Part shown: piece by piece, positions 6,391 to 12,835 of the stretch | How positions within the stretch are numbered: the stretch's first letter is position 1 | How the letters are laid out: each line of letters begins with the position of its first letter | Origin: Bordetella parapertussis | Lineage (GTDB): Bacteria > Pseudomonadota > Gammaproteobacteria > Burkholderiales > Burkholderiaceae_C | Assembly: GCA_945900695.1 (NCBI GenBank) | Contig: CAMDJU010000052.1 | Span: 1-12,835 of the forward strand | Length of the DNA: 12,835 bases | Reading direction: 5' to 3' | Made by a program: the position numbers and the translations under genes | The notes under the pieces: generated by a model | Databases searched by the model: none | What the model was told of the DNA's origin: nothing | The model's input: only the letters and a program-made list of their open reading frames with translations

Positions 6391-6966
6391 TCAACTCGTT
6401 TTGGCCCACTGCGGAAAGTAGCGTTTGACCACCTCGCCCTCCAAGCTCAGGGCATGACAACCGTTGAGGGCCGAAGACTGTGTTTGCCCACCTTGGGCTT
6501 TGGCCTGGGGGTCTTCGTCGGCGCGTGACCACAGGATTTGGTATGCCGTGGTGGCCATGACCGGCAGCAATTCGGTCATGTGGGTGCAGCCCAGCACCCC
6601 CTTGAACAAGCGCTTGACCGCCAGGTTAAAACCCGGCTCGATGCGCAGCCCCACCAGTTGCTGGTAGCGTGGCGCGATCTCGCTGCACACCCCATAGGGT
6701 GCGGCCAGGGTTTGCACATTGACCGCATGGATGCGTCGTTCGCGGTCGATGGTCAAGCACAGCTTCATCAAGTGGATGGGTTCACCTGCGGACACGGGTT
6801 TGGTGCGCAGTTGCAAATCGTGCGGCTTGGTATCGGTGAGGGTGCCCTCGATGTCGACCAGACCATCGTTGCGCTCAAAGCCCTCGCAGTGAATGGTTCG
6901 CAAGTGAACGGGTTTGCGTTGCACAGATGCGGTTGCGGGCGGACGGGTTTCAGGGGCAACAGACAT
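6391..6966 (-). CDS. DUF2889 family protein of unknown function
   Basis: I recognise a DUF2889 protein, a family of unknown biochemical role found in Proteobacteria. The protein is 191 residues from the ATG at 6966, soluble, with no signal peptide or membrane segment. Family-like features are LRTIHCEGFERNDGLVDIEG (about 22-41), TDTKPHD (44-50), GCTHMTELLPVMATTAYQ (about 126-143), with Cys and His side by side, and a C-terminal NGCHAL...VVKRYFPQW. No strong ribosome-binding site precedes 6966. An in-frame ATG at 6996 is the main alternative and would add ten residues of poor family likeness. It is on the same strand as garD, 157 bases downstream, so it could be transcribed with that operon, but the gap leaves this open. 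Confidence 0.82.
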   Translation of the reverse strand: MSVAPETRPPATASVQRKPVHLRTIHCEGFERNDGLVDIEGTLTDTKPHDLQLRTKPVSAGEPIHLMKLCLTIDRERRIHAVNVQTLAAPYGVCSEIAPRYQQLVGLRIEPGFNLAVKRLFKGVLGCTHMTELLPVMATTAYQILWSRADEDPQAKAQGGQTQSSALNGCHALSLEGEVVKRYFPQWAKTS

Positions 6967-7123
6967 GGGATACCAAAGAGCGTAAAGACCAAGCATAACA
7001 AGGCATGGGGCCTGGCGAGGATGGGTGAGGTGATGACCAGACCCATGGACCCATGGCATTCCATGCATGAACCCAGACTGCGACCGCGCAAAATCACCTT
7101 GTCAAAAGCCCCTAGCGACAGCT
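6967..7123. other. Intergenic gap between garD and the DUF2889 gene
   Basis: These 157 bases contain no convincing gene and no clear stem-plus-T-tract terminator. A perfect TTGACA lies on the minus strand at 7105-7100, but no -10-like sequence follows at 16-18 bases, so a DUF2889 promoter here is unproven. The gap also holds a tandem ACCCATGG repeat at 7041-7056. Confidence 0.5.
7041..7056. repeat. Tandem duplication of ACCCATGG
   Basis: Two perfect, adjacent copies of the 8-mer ACCCATGG, each holding the palindrome CCATGG, with a further CCATGCATG nearby (7061-7069). It may be a small slippage duplication or part of a binding site. There is no functional evidence. Confidence 0.8.
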
Positions 7124-8704
7124 TCAGGTGATGGGCGCCGGGTTGAACAGCACCAAGTCGTTTTTCAAGCCCCAGTGCTCGGCCCAAGTTTTGCGCCCGC
7201 TGGCCACGGCCAGCATCAGCTCGAACATCTCCCAACCGACTTGCTCAATGCTGGCCTCGCCGGTGGCGATGCGACCCGCGTTGACATCCATCAAGTCGTG
7301 CCAGCGGCGCGCCAAATCGTTGCGCGTGGCCACTTTGATCACCGGCACCGGCGCCAGGCCATAGGGCGTGCCGCGCCCCGTGGTGAAAATGTGCAGGTTC
7401 ATGCCAGCAGCCACTTGAAGGGTGCCGCAAATGAAGTCGCTGGCAGGGGTGGCGGCGTAGATCAAGCCTTTTTGGCGCAATTTCTCACCTGGCGCGAGCA
7501 CGCCCGAGATGGGCGCGCTGCCCGACTTGACGATGGAGCCCATGGCCTTTTCGACGATGTTGGACAGCCCACCCGATTTATTGCCCGGTGTGGTGTTGGC
7601 GCTGCGGTCTACCGACCCGCGTTGCAAATAAGCGTCGTACCAGGCCATCTCGCGGATCATGGCGTCGGCCACGGCGGGGCTGGCGGCACGGGCGGTCAAT
7701 TGGGCGATGCCGTCGCGCACTTCGGTGACCTCGGAGAACATCACCGCGGCACCAGCGCGCACCAACAAATCTGTGGCAAAGCCCACCGCCGGGTTGGCGG
7801 TCACGCCTGACAGCGCATCACTGCCACCGCACTGCACGCCCACCACCAACTCTGAGGCAGGACAGGTTTCGCGCCGCCGCAAGTTGAGCCGCTCCAGATG
7901 CACGCGCGCTTGGCGCAAGATGCTGGCTATCATGCTCATGAAACCCACATGGCCTTCGTCTTGCAAGCACACCACGTCCAATGCGGCGCTGGCGGATGGC
8001 TCACGCGCATCCAGCAAGGGGATGCTGCCCGGGGGCAACAGCCGATCGGGCTGGAGCTTTTCACAACCCAAGCTGACCACCATCACCTCGCCACCAAAAT
8101 TGGGGTTCAGGCTGATGTGGCGCAAGGTGCGGATGGGAATGACCGCATCCGGCGCGTCAATTGCCACGCCACAGCCATAGCTGTGCGACAAGCCCACCAC
8201 ATCGTCCACATGGGGAAACAGAGGCAAGAGCTCTTGGCGGATGCGTTGCACCGCGAACTCCACCACCCCGCTCACGCATTGCACGGTGGTGGTGATGGCC
8301 AAGATGTTGCGCGTGCCCACGCTGCCATCGGCATTGCGATAACCCTCAAAGGTGTATCCCGACAAGGTCGCCCAGTCGGGCGCGGGCGCAGTGGCTTTGG
8401 GCAAATCGTCCAAGCCACAGGCATCGGGCATGTGCAGCACACGCTCATGGACCCAACTGCCAGCGGGCAAGTCACGCACGGCATGGCCAATCACCACGTT
8501 GTAGCGGCGCACTGGCGCACCGGCGGGTACATCGACCAAGGCCAGCTTGTGCCCTTGTGGCACTTTGTCGCGCAACACCAAGCCCGCCCCTGGGCCGGTG
8601 CTGGGCAAAACGGTGCCCGCCGCCAAGCCACCATCGTTGGCCACGATGGCCACGTTGTCGCTGGGGTGCATGGCAATCAACAAAGCTTGGACGGGGGTGC
8701 TCAT
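7124..8704 (-). CDS. garD: Galactarate dehydratase GarD
   Basis: Galactarate dehydratase removes water from galactarate to give 5-dehydro-4-deoxy-D-glucarate in the cytoplasm. The 526-residue protein has the full two-part build: an N-terminal SAF domain (about 8-90, with HPSDNVAIV and [14 protein letters not shown]), a linker, and the dehydratase domain. Landmarks shared with E. coli GarD as I remember it are [18 protein letters not shown] (116-133), [10 protein letters not shown] (173-182), [20 protein letters not shown] (200-219), [12 protein letters not shown] (278-289), [17 protein letters not shown] (292-308), [10 protein letters not shown] (441-450) and the C-terminal FNPAPIT. The likeness to GarD is stronger than to altronate dehydratase UxaA, its sister family. 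The start is the ATG at 8704, 16 bases after the dehydrogenase gene. A longer frame to 8773 runs back into that gene and is unlikely. Its place at the end of a udh-TRAP operon fits use of galactarate made from galacturonate. Confidence 0.95.
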   Translation of the reverse strand: MSTPVQALLIAMHPSDNVAIVANDGGLAAGTVLPSTGPGAGLVLRDKVPQGHKLALVDVPAGAPVRRYNVVIGHAVRDLPAGSWVHERVLHMPDACGLDDLPKATAPAPDWATLSGYTFEGYRNADGSVGTRNILAITTTVQCVSGVVEFAVQRIRQELLPLFPHVDDVVGLSHSYGCGVAIDAPDAVIPIRTLRHISLNPNFGGEVMVVSLGCEKLQPDRLLPPGSIPLLDAREPSASAALDVVCLQDEGHVGFMSMIASILRQARVHLERLNLRRRETCPASELVVGVQCGGSDALSGVTANPAVGFATDLLVRAGAAVMFSEVTEVRDGIAQLTARAASPAVADAMIREMAWYDAYLQRGSVDRSANTTPGNKSGGLSNIVEKAMGSIVKSGSAPISGVLAPGEKLRQKGLIYAATPASDFICGTLQVAAGMNLHIFTTGRGTPYGLAPVPVIKVATRNDLARRWHDLMDVNAGRIATGEASIEQVGWEMFELMLAVASGRKTWAEHWGLKNDLVLFNPAPIT

Positions 8705-8720
8705 GGGCTCGCGATGTCTT

Positions 8721-9725
8721 TCATGGCGGCAAGGACTGGGTGGCTGCGCGCCAGCGCACAGCATGCTCGGCATTCACAGCCCCTGGCGGGATTTGGCCTT
8801 GCAACAAAGCCCGGGTTTGGGCCACGGTCTCCAGGGCTTGGTGTTCGGTGGCTGCCGGTGTGAGGCCACCGATGTGCGGCGTGGCAATCACCCGGGGGTG
8901 CTGGGCCAAGTCCAAGCTCGGTGTTTGGTCCGGGCCACGTCCCACGTCCAGGGCTGCACCGGCCAAAGGGCCGTGGTCCAGCGCATGGTGCAACGCATCT
9001 TCATCGACCAAGTTGCCGCGCGCGGCATTGATGAACCAAGCACCGGGCTTCATCTGGGCAAAGGCTTGGGCATTGAACAGGTTTTCGGTCTCAGTGGTGG
9101 CTGGGGCCAAGCACACCACATGGTCGCTATCGCTCAGCAAGCGCTCCCATGACACCAAGGAAACCCCTGCCTCAGCGGCTTGTACATGTGGGTCGTGCGC
9201 GAGCACCTGCATCCCAAAGGCCTGGGCCAAAGCGCACACCTGGCGGCCAATGTGGCCATACCCGACCACGCCCACCGTGGCGCCTCGGAGTTCTTTGCCC
9301 ATCAGGGCTGGGGCTTCATGGCCTGCGTGGTATTGCATCCGTGCCAAACTGATGTGGCGAGACGCGTCGATCATCACGCCCATCACCCACTCGGTCACTG
9401 CCGTGCCAAAACCAGGGGTGGCACGGGTCACCATGATGCCTTGGTGCGATGCAGCGGCCACGTCGATGGTGCGAATGTCCATGGCACACCGGCACACCGC
9501 CCACACATCCGGCAAGGCGGCCAACAGCGCTGCGTCAAACGGGGTTTGGCGGTAGGCGATGACCACCTCGCAGCCCTGGGCCGCAGCGACCAAATCGGCA
9601 CCTTGCCAATCTTGATCGGTGGGGTTCAGGCGCACCTGGGCGACGCCACGCAACTCGCGCAGGGCGCGATCGCCAAAATAAGTGGCCAGGCGAGAAGCTG
9701 GGTGGGTGACCAGGACCGTGGCCAT
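8721..9725 (-). CDS. NAD-dependent D-2-hydroxyacid dehydrogenase family protein
   Basis: An oxidoreductase that interconverts a 2-keto acid and a D-2-hydroxy acid. The 334-residue protein has the split two-domain form of the family. The Rossmann motif GYGHIG is at 155-160, followed by Asp178 at the end of the next strand, which favours NAD over NADP. The catalytic Arg236 ([10 protein letters not shown]) and His284 (ATPHIGG) are present. The third catalytic residue, normally Glu in a DVF-x-x-EP-type loop, is not found: the loop reads [13 protein letters not shown] (258-270), leaving Asp266 as the nearest acid. I believe a subfamily shares this loop, so the gene is probably intact. It starts 7 bases after dctM and ends 16 bases before garD, so it is clearly part of the uronate operon. 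It could act on a keto acid or semialdehyde from later pathway steps. The substrate is unknown. Confidence 0.9.
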   Translation of the reverse strand: MATVLVTHPASRLATYFGDRALRELRGVAQVRLNPTDQDWQGADLVAAAQGCEVVIAYRQTPFDAALLAALPDVWAVCRCAMDIRTIDVAAASHQGIMVTRATPGFGTAVTEWVMGVMIDASRHISLARMQYHAGHEAPALMGKELRGATVGVVGYGHIGRQVCALAQAFGMQVLAHDPHVQAAEAGVSLVSWERLLSDSDHVVCLAPATTETENLFNAQAFAQMKPGAWFINAARGNLVDEDALHHALDHGPLAGAALDVGRGPDQTPSLDLAQHPRVIATPHIGGLTPAATEHQALETVAQTRALLQGQIPPGAVNAEHAVRWRAATQSLPP

Positions 9726-9732
9726 GGGTGGG

Positions 9733-11013
9733 TTATTTCATCAGACCCGGGAGCCACAGGGAAATGGCCGGCACATAGGTGACCAGCAACAAGGCCACGC
9801 ACATGGCACCGTAAAACGGCCACAGCTCTTTGGAGACTTGCTCCATCGTTACTTTGCCCACCGCACACCCCACAAACAAGGTCGGCCCCACCGGCGGGGT
9901 GATCAGACCAATGCCCAAGTTGAGGATCATGATCATGCCAAAGTGCACCGGGTCGATGCCCAATTTGGCAATCACGGGCATGAAAATAGGCGTGCAAATG
10001 AGCAGCATGGGCGCCAAGTCCATGAAGGTGCCCAGCAACAACAGCAGCAAGTTGACCAGGAACAAAAACACATATTTATTTTCTGAGATGCTCAGAAAAA
10101 ACATCGTGATCTTGGCCGGTATTTGCATCAAGGTCATCATGTAGCCAAAGGCCACCGAAAAGCCAATCAGCATCATCACCATGGACACGGTTTTCACCAC
10201 CCGGTGCACCATGCGCGGCAACTCACTCCATTTGTAGTCGCGGTAGACCAAGAAGGTGACCAAAAACGCATACACACAGGCCACCGCCGCCGATTCGGTG
10301 GGCGTGAACACGCCCGACAAAATGCCGCCCATGATGATGAAAATGGTCACCAAGCCCCAGAGCGCATCGGTGACGATTTTGGGCACATCTTTGAGTGCGA
10401 CCGGCTCGCCCTTGGGATAGCCGCGTTTGTGCGAGATCCACAACACCAAGCCGACCAGGCACAAGCCAAACAACAAACCAGGCAAGATGCCGGCCAAAAA
10501 CAAGTGCGCCACCGACACCGTTCCGCCCGCTGCCAATGAGTAAATGACCGCGTTGTGTGAAGGCGGAATCATCAAGGCCTGCACCGAACCACAAATGGTG
10601 ACGTTGGTGGCAAACACGCGCGGAAAACCGGCCTTGACCATTTGCGGAATCATCACCGAACCAATGGCCGATGTATCGGCCACCGATGAACCCGAAATGC
10701 ATCCAAACAAGGTCGAGGCCATGATGTTGACCAGGGCCAAGCCACCGCGGATGAAACCCACAAACACCTTGGCCAAGTTGATCAATCGGTTGGCCATGCC
10801 ACCCTCGGCCATGATGCCACCTGCCAGCACAAAAAACGGGATGGCCAGCAACGAGAAGTCGTCGGTGCCGTCAGAGATCTTGAGCATGATCGCCTCCAGC
10901 GGCAGATCAATCCACAAGGCACCACAAATGGCGGCCAAACCCAAGGAATAGGCCACCGGCACACCCAGCGCACACAGCAAGGCAAAGGAGCCCAGCAAAA
11001 TCAAGATGTCCAT
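9733..11013 (-). CDS. dctM: TRAP transporter large permease subunit DctM (system 2)
   Basis: The large membrane subunit of the second TRAP transporter, 426 residues, the standard length for the family. It is hydrophobic throughout, with about 11-12 membrane segments by eye. Family landmarks are IPFFVLAGGIMAEGGMA (58-74), GCISGSSVADTSAIGSVMIP (104-123), ALMIPPSHNAVIYS (145-158), GVFTPTESAAVA (about 233-244) and GLITPPVGPTLFVG (about 376-389). The ATG at 11013 lies 3 bases beyond the dctQ stop, with GGAG inside the end of dctQ six bases upstream, so translation is coupled. It is clearly a different lineage from the system 1 DctM and shares only the family motifs. Given udh and garD in the same operon, a hexuronate or hexarate is the probable cargo. 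Confidence 0.96.
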   Translation of the reverse strand: MDILILLGSFALLCALGVPVAYSLGLAAICGALWIDLPLEAIMLKISDGTDDFSLLAIPFFVLAGGIMAEGGMANRLINLAKVFVGFIRGGLALVNIMASTLFGCISGSSVADTSAIGSVMIPQMVKAGFPRVFATNVTICGSVQALMIPPSHNAVIYSLAAGGTVSVAHLFLAGILPGLLFGLCLVGLVLWISHKRGYPKGEPVALKDVPKIVTDALWGLVTIFIIMGGILSGVFTPTESAAVACVYAFLVTFLVYRDYKWSELPRMVHRVVKTVSMVMMLIGFSVAFGYMMTLMQIPAKITMFFLSISENKYVFLFLVNLLLLLLGTFMDLAPMLLICTPIFMPVIAKLGIDPVHFGMIMILNLGIGLITPPVGPTLFVGCAVGKVTMEQVSKELWPFYGAMCVALLLVTYVPAISLWLPGLMK

Positions 11014-11016
11014 GCC

Positions 11017-11541
11017 TTACTCCAATTCGACAGCTTGATCGCTGTACATCACCGAGTCCTTGGACGGGTGCCCCACCCACACGCGCTCGATCAAAAACAA
11101 AAATGTCAATGCACCCGCCAAAGGGATGGGCGAATAAACCAAACCCACTGGCAGCCCAGGAAATTCGGCCATCGATTGGTGCCAGGTGATTTGGCACAGC
11201 TGGATGCCGTAAAAAAGCATGAACAAAGACATGGCCGCCATGCACAACTCCACCCCAGCGAGCATCCATTGCCGCTTCAATGGCGACACCGCATTGAGCA
11301 AGGACGCCACAGCAATGTGCACATTGGCCCGGTAAATTGCCGCACCCCCCACAAAGGAAAAGAACACCATCATCACCACTGACGCGGGCTCGGGCCAGGA
11401 CTGGGGGTTGTTCATCACATAGCGCATGAACACACCGTACGGAATGATCAAGGTGATCACCACCAAAGCGGTGCCTGACAGCGCGATGCAAACCATGTAA
11501 AGCCACTCCATGGCCTGGACATAAGCATTTTTGAAGGTCAT
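11017..11541 (-). CDS. dctQ: TRAP transporter small permease subunit DctQ (system 2)
   Basis: The small membrane subunit of the second TRAP transporter, 174 residues. Four hydrophobic stretches are seen (about 12-34, 53-70, 92-114 and 134-152). YRANVHIAV (70-78) is the DctQ loop that matches the usual RGHIxVD position, and EFPGLPVGLVYSPIPLAG (126-143) is the typical last-segment approach. The ATG at 11541 is the natural start, though its ribosome-binding site is weak. The 68 bases upstream hold a strong stem-loop followed by T residues, so this gene and dctM may be expressed below dctP. Confidence 0.93.
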   Translation of the reverse strand: MTFKNAYVQAMEWLYMVCIALSGTALVVITLIIPYGVFMRYVMNNPQSWPEPASVVMMVFFSFVGGAAIYRANVHIAVASLLNAVSPLKRQWMLAGVELCMAAMSLFMLFYGIQLCQITWHQSMAEFPGLPVGLVYSPIPLAGALTFLFLIERVWVGHPSKDSVMYSDQAVELE

Positions 11542-11553
11542 GGGTGGTGTCTC

Positions 11554-11594
11554 AAAAAATCAAGCGTGACCCAAGCACAAAGCCTGAGTCACGC
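11554..11594 (-). terminator. Intercistronic stem-loop with T-tract between dctP and dctQ (partial terminator/attenuator)
   Basis: On the minus strand a 13-pair stem is formed by GCGTGACTCAGGC (11594-11582) and GCTTGGGTCACGC (11576-11564). All positions pair, two of them as G-T wobbles, with a five-base loop TTTGT. TTGATTTTTT follows directly. This is the form of an intrinsic terminator, yet it lies inside an operon between the binding-protein gene and the membrane-subunit genes. Such elements in transport operons commonly let only part of transcription through, or protect the upstream mRNA, so that binding protein exceeds permease. Confidence 0.8.
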
Positions 11595-11609
11595 CTGGGG
11601 TGGGTGGGC

Positions 11610-12602
11610 TTACTTGGTGTCTTGGATGCGCTTGATCAAAGTCGCATACTTGGCACCGTACTTGTCGCGGATGGGCTGGGTGGCTTTGTAGAAAGCCATC
11701 TTGTCAGATGGCACAAACTGCACGCCCAAGCCTTTGAGTTTGGTCTCGGCTTCGCGGGTGTAGTCGTCCCACAGTTTGCGCTGCTCGATTTGGGCCTCGG
11801 CCGAAACCTTGCGGACCAAAGCCTGATCTTCCTTGCTCAAACCTTCCCAGGATTTTTTGGAGAAGACAAAAATCTCGGGAATGATCAGGTGACCGGTCAG
11901 GCTCATCACCTTGGTCACCGTGTAGTGGTTTTGCGCCAGCAAGGTGGGGGGGTTGTTTTCTGCCCCATCGACCACGCCCGTTTGCAAAGCAGGGAACAGT
12001 TCGTTCATGCCCATGGCCACACCATTGCCGCCCATGGCGTTCATGGTTTCCACAAACAAGGGGTTGCCCATCATGCGAATCTTCATGCCCTTGAGGTCGG
12101 CTGGCCCCGATACGGGTTTGTTGGCGTACACGTTGCGGGTGCCCGCATCCATCCAACCCAGCGCGATCAAGCGCGAACCGGGGCCATTGCTCATGCGCTC
12201 CAGCAGTTCTTGGCCAATCGGGCCGTCGATGACTTTGCGCATGTGCGCTTCATCGCGAAACACAAAAGGCATGTTGAACACATTGACCTCGTCCACCACC
12301 GGGCCCATGGCACCGACCGAAATGCGGGCGATTTGCAAGGCACCGATTTGGGCCTGCTCGATCATTTCTTTCTCACCACCCAATTGCATGGAGGGGAACA
12401 TTTGGATGGAAATGCGGCCATTGGTGGCGGCTTCGAGCTTTTTGCCCATGCGCACGATGGCCTCGACCGTGGGGTAGCCCAGCGGGTGCACATCCGAGGC
12501 TTTGAGCACCATTTTGCTTTGGGCCTGGGCCTGAAAGCCAATGGCCGAAGCCCCAATGGCCAAGCTGGCGGCGATCCATTTGACGAGTTGTCGTTTCTTC
12601 AT
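11610..12602 (-). CDS. dctP: TRAP transporter periplasmic binding protein DctP (system 2, probable uronate/aldarate)
   Basis: The periplasmic receptor of the second TRAP transporter, 330 residues. The start at 12602 is preceded by AGGAG with a seven-base spacing. A Sec signal peptide is clear: MKKRQLVKW, a hydrophobic stretch, and a likely cut after AQA (residue 27). Family landmarks are SDVHPLGYPTVEAIVRMGKK (36-55), FPSMQLGGEKEMIEQ (69-83), Arg156, the conserved ligand-binding Arg176 in KGMKIRMMGNP (171-181), and the GVVDGAENNPPT stretch (209-220) with Asn217. These are the arginine and asparagine positions that hold a carboxylate in DctP proteins. The gene lies between udh and dctQ in one operon. 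This makes a hexuronate (galacturonate or glucuronate) or the matching aldarate the best guess for the ligand, as an inference from context. A terminator-like hairpin follows its stop. Confidence 0.95.
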   Translation of the reverse strand: MKKRQLVKWIAASLAIGASAIGFQAQAQSKMVLKASDVHPLGYPTVEAIVRMGKKLEAATNGRISIQMFPSMQLGGEKEMIEQAQIGALQIARISVGAMGPVVDEVNVFNMPFVFRDEAHMRKVIDGPIGQELLERMSNGPGSRLIALGWMDAGTRNVYANKPVSGPADLKGMKIRMMGNPLFVETMNAMGGNGVAMGMNELFPALQTGVVDGAENNPPTLLAQNHYTVTKVMSLTGHLIIPEIFVFSKKSWEGLSKEDQALVRKVSAEAQIEQRKLWDDYTREAETKLKGLGVQFVPSDKMAFYKATQPIRDKYGAKYATLIKRIQDTK

Positions 12603-12676
12603 GGTTTGTCTCCTGTTGTGATGGAAGGGTTGGGTGGAAAAAAATCAATGCGGGGTGCGGGCTGGGCGCTGCGCGC

Positions 12677-12835
12677 TCACATCGGCCCCATCTTCACGAA
12701 GGCACCGCCTTGGAACTGCACGGCGGGGTCGCTCAAATCGGGCGCAACCGTGTTTTGGTAAACGCTGTCGCGAAACACATCAGAACTGTCTTGGGGCACA
12801 TAGCCCACATGGCGGGCACGGCTGTTGTCCCACCA
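12677..12835 (-). CDS. udh: Uronate dehydrogenase Udh, C-terminal end (rest outside window)
   Basis: Only the last 52 residues and stop are in the window; the gene continues past the right edge. The translated piece starts WWDNSRARHVGYVPQDSS, then VFRDSV, and ends VQFQGGAFVKMGPM. This matches the C-terminus of NAD-dependent uronate dehydrogenases, short-chain/epimerase-type Rossmann enzymes, as I remember Pseudomonas Udh (WWDN..A.HLGYVP.DSS and a QGGAF-containing end). Udh oxidises D-galacturonate or D-glucuronate to the aldarolactone in the cytoplasm, supplying the substrate route to GarD. It is the most upstream visible gene of the operon and lies 74 bases before dctP, with no terminator-like stem in that gap. 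The catalytic Tyr/Lys region is out of view and cannot be checked. Confidence 0.87.
   Translation of the reverse strand, partial: WWDNSRARHVGYVPQDSSDVFRDSVYQNTVAPDLSDPAVQFQGGAFVKMGPM

Noticed and set aside
7898..8863. A 321-codon plus-strand frame opposite garD
   Set aside because: It is a shadow of garD and the dehydrogenase gene. The composition is unlike a folded protein, and no motif is recognised.
12603..12676. A possible terminator in the udh-dctP gap, because a run of T follows GC-rich sequence on the minus strand
   Set aside because: The GC-rich part is C-rich on one strand with no matching G-run, so no stable stem precedes the T-tract.
11544..12761. A 405-codon open frame on the plus strand opposite dctP (system 2)
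   Set aside because: It lies wholly antisense to a well-supported gene with signal peptide and family motifs, has a His/Gly/Gln-rich composition typical of reverse-frame shadows at high GC, and shows no domain I recognise.

Overview
This window looks like chromosomal DNA from a betaproteobacterium of the order Burkholderiales, most likely a Comamonadaceae-type freshwater or soil organism. That placement is an inference. It rests on fairly high GC, two complete TRAP (DctPQM) transporters for organic acids, a uronate-to-galactarate oxidation locus, a DUF2889 gene, and a photolyase-like gene of a kind I associate with this group. No phage, insertion sequence, CRISPR array, tRNA or rRNA gene is visible.

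Layout. (1) Bases 2-1117, plus strand: a photolyase/cryptochrome-like flavoprotein cut by the left window edge. It converges on the next operon with a 6-base gap. (2) Bases 1124-4026, minus strand: a complete TRAP operon, dctP-dctQ-dctM, substrate unknown. (3) Bases 4027-4242: a divergent control region containing a perfect inverted repeat. (4) Bases 4243-5355, plus strand: a cobalamin-independent methionine-synthase-like enzyme of the YxjG type, with its zinc ligands intact. (5) Bases 5356-5656: a short region with a hairpin and the truncated 3' end of a DUF4188 (putative monooxygenase) gene. (6) Bases 5657-6359, minus strand: a Phd/YefM antitoxin and VapC-type PIN toxin module with a 27-base palindrome as likely operator. 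(7) Bases 6391-6966, minus strand: a DUF2889 protein. (8) Bases 7124-12835, minus strand: a tightly packed operon in the order udh (partial, at the right edge), dctP, dctQ, dctM, a D-2-hydroxyacid dehydrogenase, garD.

How it works together. The right-hand operon makes a coherent acid-sugar catabolic unit. The periplasmic DctP and the membrane DctQM would import a hexuronate or hexarate. Uronate dehydrogenase (Udh) oxidises galacturonate or glucuronate to the aldarolactone. GarD dehydrates galactarate to 5-dehydro-4-deoxy-D-glucarate. The enzymes that finish the pathway to central metabolism are not in the window. The 2-hydroxyacid dehydrogenase may act on a downstream keto acid or aldehyde, but its exact step cannot be read from sequence. 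A 13-pair stem followed by a T-tract lies between dctP and dctQ and probably makes the binding protein more abundant than the membrane subunits.

Most of the window is recognisable, ordinary accessory metabolism. The points that deserve a second look are the C-terminal domain of the photolyase-like protein, the atypical catalytic loop of the 2-hydroxyacid dehydrogenase, the orphan TRAP system beside a methionine-synthase-like gene, and the intercistronic hairpin. I found no evidence for a wholly new system.
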